16,429 nt of DNA from an uncultured Armatimonadota bacterium (lineage in GTDB: Bacteria > Armatimonadota > Armatimonadia > Armatimonadales > Armatimonadaceae): assembly GCA_903924445.1 (NCBI GenBank), contig CAIYBQ010000464.1, positions 1-16,429 of the forward strand, in the 5' to 3' direction. The notes under the pieces were generated by a model that saw only the letters and a program-made list of their open reading frames with translations, was not told the origin of the DNA and searched no databases. Both the position numbers and the translations under genes were made by a program. This document shows positions 14,130-16,429 of this stretch, one piece after another; the first letter of the stretch is position 1, and every line of letters begins with the position of its first letter.

Positions 14130-15379
14130 ACCGGTGGCGTCTCGAGCTTTGCGATGTGCTCAATAGGTTCATCGAGGTCATCGACCTTGACATAAACCTG
14201 CCGAAGCACTTCATCGGGGGTCGTCAGACCACCACGCATTTTGGTAAGGGCATCTTCGCGAATCGGGACCATTCCAGCGGCGACAGAACTACGCCTCAAT
14301 ACCGAACTCGGTGCACGGTCCATGATAAGGCGCTGCATGTTTTCATCCACGCCTACTACCTCGTGGACACCGATGCGCCCCTTAAACCCAGTCCCTTCGC
14401 ACGCGGAGCATCCACTCCCCGCATACCAAAAGCGATCTGCGGGATTTACTGAAAGCAGACGCGCATTCACTTCAGAAACCGGCCCTTGTTGGCGACAGCT
14501 CGCACAAAGCCGTCTTACCAGTCGCTGTGCAACCATTCCAATCAGTCCTGATGCAATCAAGAACGGTGGAACGCCCATGTCAAGGAGGCGTGTCACCGAT
14601 GTTGGAGCATCATTGGAGTGGAGAGTTGATAAGACAAGGTGTCCTGTCATCGCGGCGCGGAACGCAATTTCAGCAGTTTCTGAGTCACGCATTTCACCAA
14701 CAAGGACAATATCGGGATCCTGTCGTAGAATCGCCCGAAGTTGCCGAGCAAAGGTGAGGCCAACACGCTCATTCACGCTGCTTTGGTTGACGCCGGGAAG
14801 ATCGATTTCGACAGGGTCTTCACAGGTGACAAGATTGACAGCTGGAGAACGTAAAGCATTGAGAGCTGCGTAAAGCGTTGTCGTCTTTCCGGAGCCAGTC
14901 GGTCCAGTCACAAGAACAAGACCCAGTGGACGATGGATAAGGTCCATAAACGTCTCAGCGTTATGGCGGACAAAGTCGAGCTCATTCAAGCCACGGATGG
15001 ACATACTCCGGTCAAGGAGACGCATCACGACCTTCTCCCCGTAAAGAACTGGGAGTGTCGAGATACGTACATCAAAGCCTTTACCATCGACACTGAACGA
15101 AATACGTCCATCCTGCGGGAGGCGCTTCTCGTTAATGTCGAGGTCAGACAAAACCTTGATACGACTGGCGACTGTATCCTGCAGATCCTTTGGGAGTTCC
15201 TTCCAAACCTGCATCACACCATCGACACGCATCCTGACTTCGAGGGATGACTTTCGTGGCTCGATATGGATATCCGATGCGCGCATTCGCACGGCATCCC
15301 CGACCATTTCGCGGACGACGCGTACTGCGGGTGCTTCTGTTCCGCTCCCTTGACCACCTTGTCCAGCTCCATATGACAT
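14126..15379 (-). CDS. GspE/PilB-family type II secretion / type IV pilus assembly ATPase, lacking the N-terminal N1 domain
   Basis: Hexameric cytoplasmic ATPase that drives pseudopilus or pilus assembly. It has 417 residues against the usual 500-570. The N2 domain begins almost at once (EMVGDAVRMRASDIHIEP, residues 25-41). Then come Walker A GPTGSGKTT (159-167), the Asp box CEDPVE (187-191), Walker B DPDIVLVGEMRD (221-232), the His box TGHLVLSTLHSNDA and a four-cysteine zinc motif Cys292-x2-Cys295 and Cys324-x2-Cys327 (CSACEGTGFKGR). The ATG at 15379 has AGGGAG 11 nt upstream. Reading the frame further up meets TAG at 15437-15439, and the 19 codons between still look like linker sequence (…VVTGQGDDIA), so N-terminal truncation is possible. 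It overlaps the rmlD stop by 3 nt and follows the helicase gene by 66 nt. Confidence 0.88.
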   Translation of the reverse strand: MSYGAGQGGQGSGTEAPAVRVVREMVGDAVRMRASDIHIEPRKSSLEVRMRVDGVMQVWKELPKDLQDTVASRIKVLSDLDINEKRLPQDGRISFSVDGKGFDVRISTLPVLYGEKVVMRLLDRSMSIRGLNELDFVRHNAETFMDLIHRPLGLVLVTGPTGSGKTTTLYAALNALRSPAVNLVTCEDPVEIDLPGVNQSSVNERVGLTFARQLRAILRQDPDIVLVGEMRDSETAEIAFRAAMTGHLVLSTLHSNDAPTSVTRLLDMGVPPFLIASGLIGMVAQRLVRRLCASCRQQGPVSEVNARLLSVNPADRFWYAGSGCSACEGTGFKGRIGVHEVVGVDENMQRLIMDRAPSSVLRRSSVAAGMVPIREDALTKMRGGLTTPDEVLRQVYVKVDDLDEPIEHIAKLETPPV

Positions 15380-15445
15380 TGCGATATCGTCTCCCTGACC
15401 TGTTACTACATCGATACTATCGGAATTGGAGAACAGCTACCCAGC

Positions 15446-16429
15446 TCACTGAACATCGCGAATGGTGTGGATGATACGAAGGGATTTGCTTGCTCGTGCA
15501 CAGGCATTCTCAAACAATGCACGGTTTGCGGCACCAAACCAATCTTCAGGTCCATTACCAACCAAACCATCGGTAATGACGACCAAGTGGTCCACTTCGC
15601 CGCCGGATAGAGAGTGAAGGGTTTGAATAGATAGTTGCTCCGCCAGTTTGATATCCCGATACTGATGATGTGGTCGAATCGAGTCCATGTAAACCGCCAT
15701 CGAAGTGACTGTAAGCCCAACGGCCTGTGATCGCGAACAGTGCTCCGTATACATCTGCGAATCAGCTAAAACTGATTGCAACGTAACTCTTTCTTCATCA
15801 GATGCTTCGTGGTACACGCCCCACCACTGTTCCAAAAAGTCACTAAAGCTAACTCCGGAATCTAAGTGTGCATATAGATGTGCAGAGATTGCATTGGGAA
15901 TAGAATCAGCTACAAATAGATCTGGAAACACATCCCGCATGGCAGTCCTGCATTGACCAACTTCCGTGTTATGTAGAATGGCAACAATGATTCTCTCATC
16001 AGGTTGGCATTGATCCAGAATGTCCTTGACTGCCAATACCGCACTCTGAAATGGATTTCGCGAATGGATTTCAGTGCGTAGTGGATCAGCGCGCAGTCGT
16101 GTCGCCGCCGAAAAGTCACAGACAGTAAATCCACAGTCTAGTTTCCATTGCGTTGTAGCGATATCCGATGTGCCTCGGAATGCGTACGGTAGATGACTGT
16201 AGCCGCTAGATGCCGAAATCCCGTGTTTAGCTCGCATCGCAGCAAGCCGCAGCACAGTCAACTCAGGATAGGTGAGCTGCTCATAGTTATCAACAAAAAC
16301 AGCATCCCAGCGGTCGGCTTCATCATCCGCGATGCCATCCAATGCCATTAATTTGTCAGCTAGAGTCCCAAGAGAGCCATTGTGGATGTAGTTAAGTTGG
16401 TAAAGCTGCTCGGTCAGCAATCCTTCCCA
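15446..16429 (-). CDS. C-terminal part of a UvrD/Rep-like (SF1) helicase with degenerate motifs, 5' end beyond the window
   Basis: The frame is open to the right edge (…TGG GAA GGA TTG), so only about 327 C-terminal residues are visible. Similarity to UvrD/PcrA helicases is by order of motif-like segments: DAVFVDNYEQLTYPELTVLRLA for motif II (DExQ), SSGYSHLPYAFRGTSDI for the motif III region (usually GDxxQxIYxFRGA), RIIVAILHNTEVGQC for motif IV, LHSLSGGEVDHLVVITDGL for motif V (usual KGLEWD core changed to GGEVD) and LFENACARASKSLRII for motif VI (usual YVAxTRAxxxL). The key Glu of motif II appears shifted or lost and other core residues are altered, so ATPase activity is doubtful. Walker A is outside. 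The alternative is an RNA- or DNA-binding paralogue without helicase activity. Confidence 0.72.
   Translation of the reverse strand, partial: WEGLLTEQLYQLNYIHNGSLGTLADKLMALDGIADDEADRWDAVFVDNYEQLTYPELTVLRLAAMRAKHGISASSGYSHLPYAFRGTSDIATTQWKLDCGFTVCDFSAATRLRADPLRTEIHSRNPFQSAVLAVKDILDQCQPDERIIVAILHNTEVGQCRTAMRDVFPDLFVADSIPNAISAHLYAHLDSGVSFSDFLEQWWGVYHEASDEERVTLQSVLADSQMYTEHCSRSQAVGLTVTSMAVYMDSIRPHHQYRDIKLAEQLSIQTLHSLSGGEVDHLVVITDGLVGNGPEDWFGAANRALFENACARASKSLRIIHTIRDVQ

Noticed and set aside
1..16429. CRISPR array, insertion sequence, integrase, toxin-antitoxin or prophage genes
   Set aside because: No regularly spaced direct repeats, transposase or recombinase motifs or terminal inverted repeats were seen. 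The genes are housekeeping or envelope types with similar codon use.

Overview
This 16.4 kb window looks like ordinary chromosome from a Gram-negative (diderm) bacterium. The outer membrane is inferred from the Kdo-branch lipopolysaccharide genes (kdsD, kdsC), an RmlD-type nucleotide-sugar reductase and a GspE/PilB assembly ATPase. The secreted DUF1501 protein and the Tat-exported GH109-type oxidoreductase/glycosidase are families common in Planctomycetota, Verrucomicrobiota, Armatimonadota and Acidobacteriota. I cannot place the phylum from sequence alone. I saw no insertion sequence, prophage, CRISPR array or rRNA.

Layout. 1-264 (+): the C-terminal end of a gene that appears frameshifted near position 65, closed by a bidirectional terminator. 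342-2280 (-): a small exported protein and a Tat-exported DUF1501 protein. 2505-5027 (+): Lon protease with a non-ATG start, then a strong bidirectional terminator shared with a convergent DUF885 HExxPGHH metallohydrolase (5082-6707, -). 6801-9813 (+): a co-directional run of GH109-type Gfo/Idh/MocA protein, FAD-dependent amine-oxidase-like enzyme and thioredoxin, ended by a hairpin terminator. 9886-9970 (+): tRNA-Ser(UGA). 9991-11067 (+): selD.

The most interesting gene is selD. A conventional ORF caller would start it at 10225 and lose the catalytic N-terminus. The reading frame actually begins at ATG 9991 and runs through an in-frame TGA at 10057. That TGA falls exactly where SelD enzymes carry their catalytic Cys/Sec (context SCAG-U-ASK). 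A compact hairpin with a G-starting apical loop follows 17 nt later, as expected of a bacterial SECIS element. SelD is therefore itself a predicted selenoprotein, and the organism should make selenocysteine.

Downstream on the minus strand is a compact operon of an AT-hook plus STAS-domain protein, kdsD and kdsC (13167 to 11071). It is divergent from rmlD (13230-14129, +). The window ends with a GspE/PilB ATPase that lacks the usual N-terminal domain, preceded by the C-terminal part of a UvrD/Rep-like helicase with eroded motifs. That helicase runs off the right edge.

How the genes fit together: kdsD and kdsC provide two steps of the Kdo branch (ribulose-5-P to arabinose-5-P, and Kdo-8-P to Kdo). 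rmlD makes a deoxysugar nucleotide, so the right half is partly cell-surface polysaccharide. selD supplies selenophosphate for Sec-tRNA. Gene packing is tight: kdsD/kdsC overlap, rmlD and gspE stop codons overlap, and selD and kdsC stops are 3 nt apart. Starts include TTG (lon) and GTG (kdsD).
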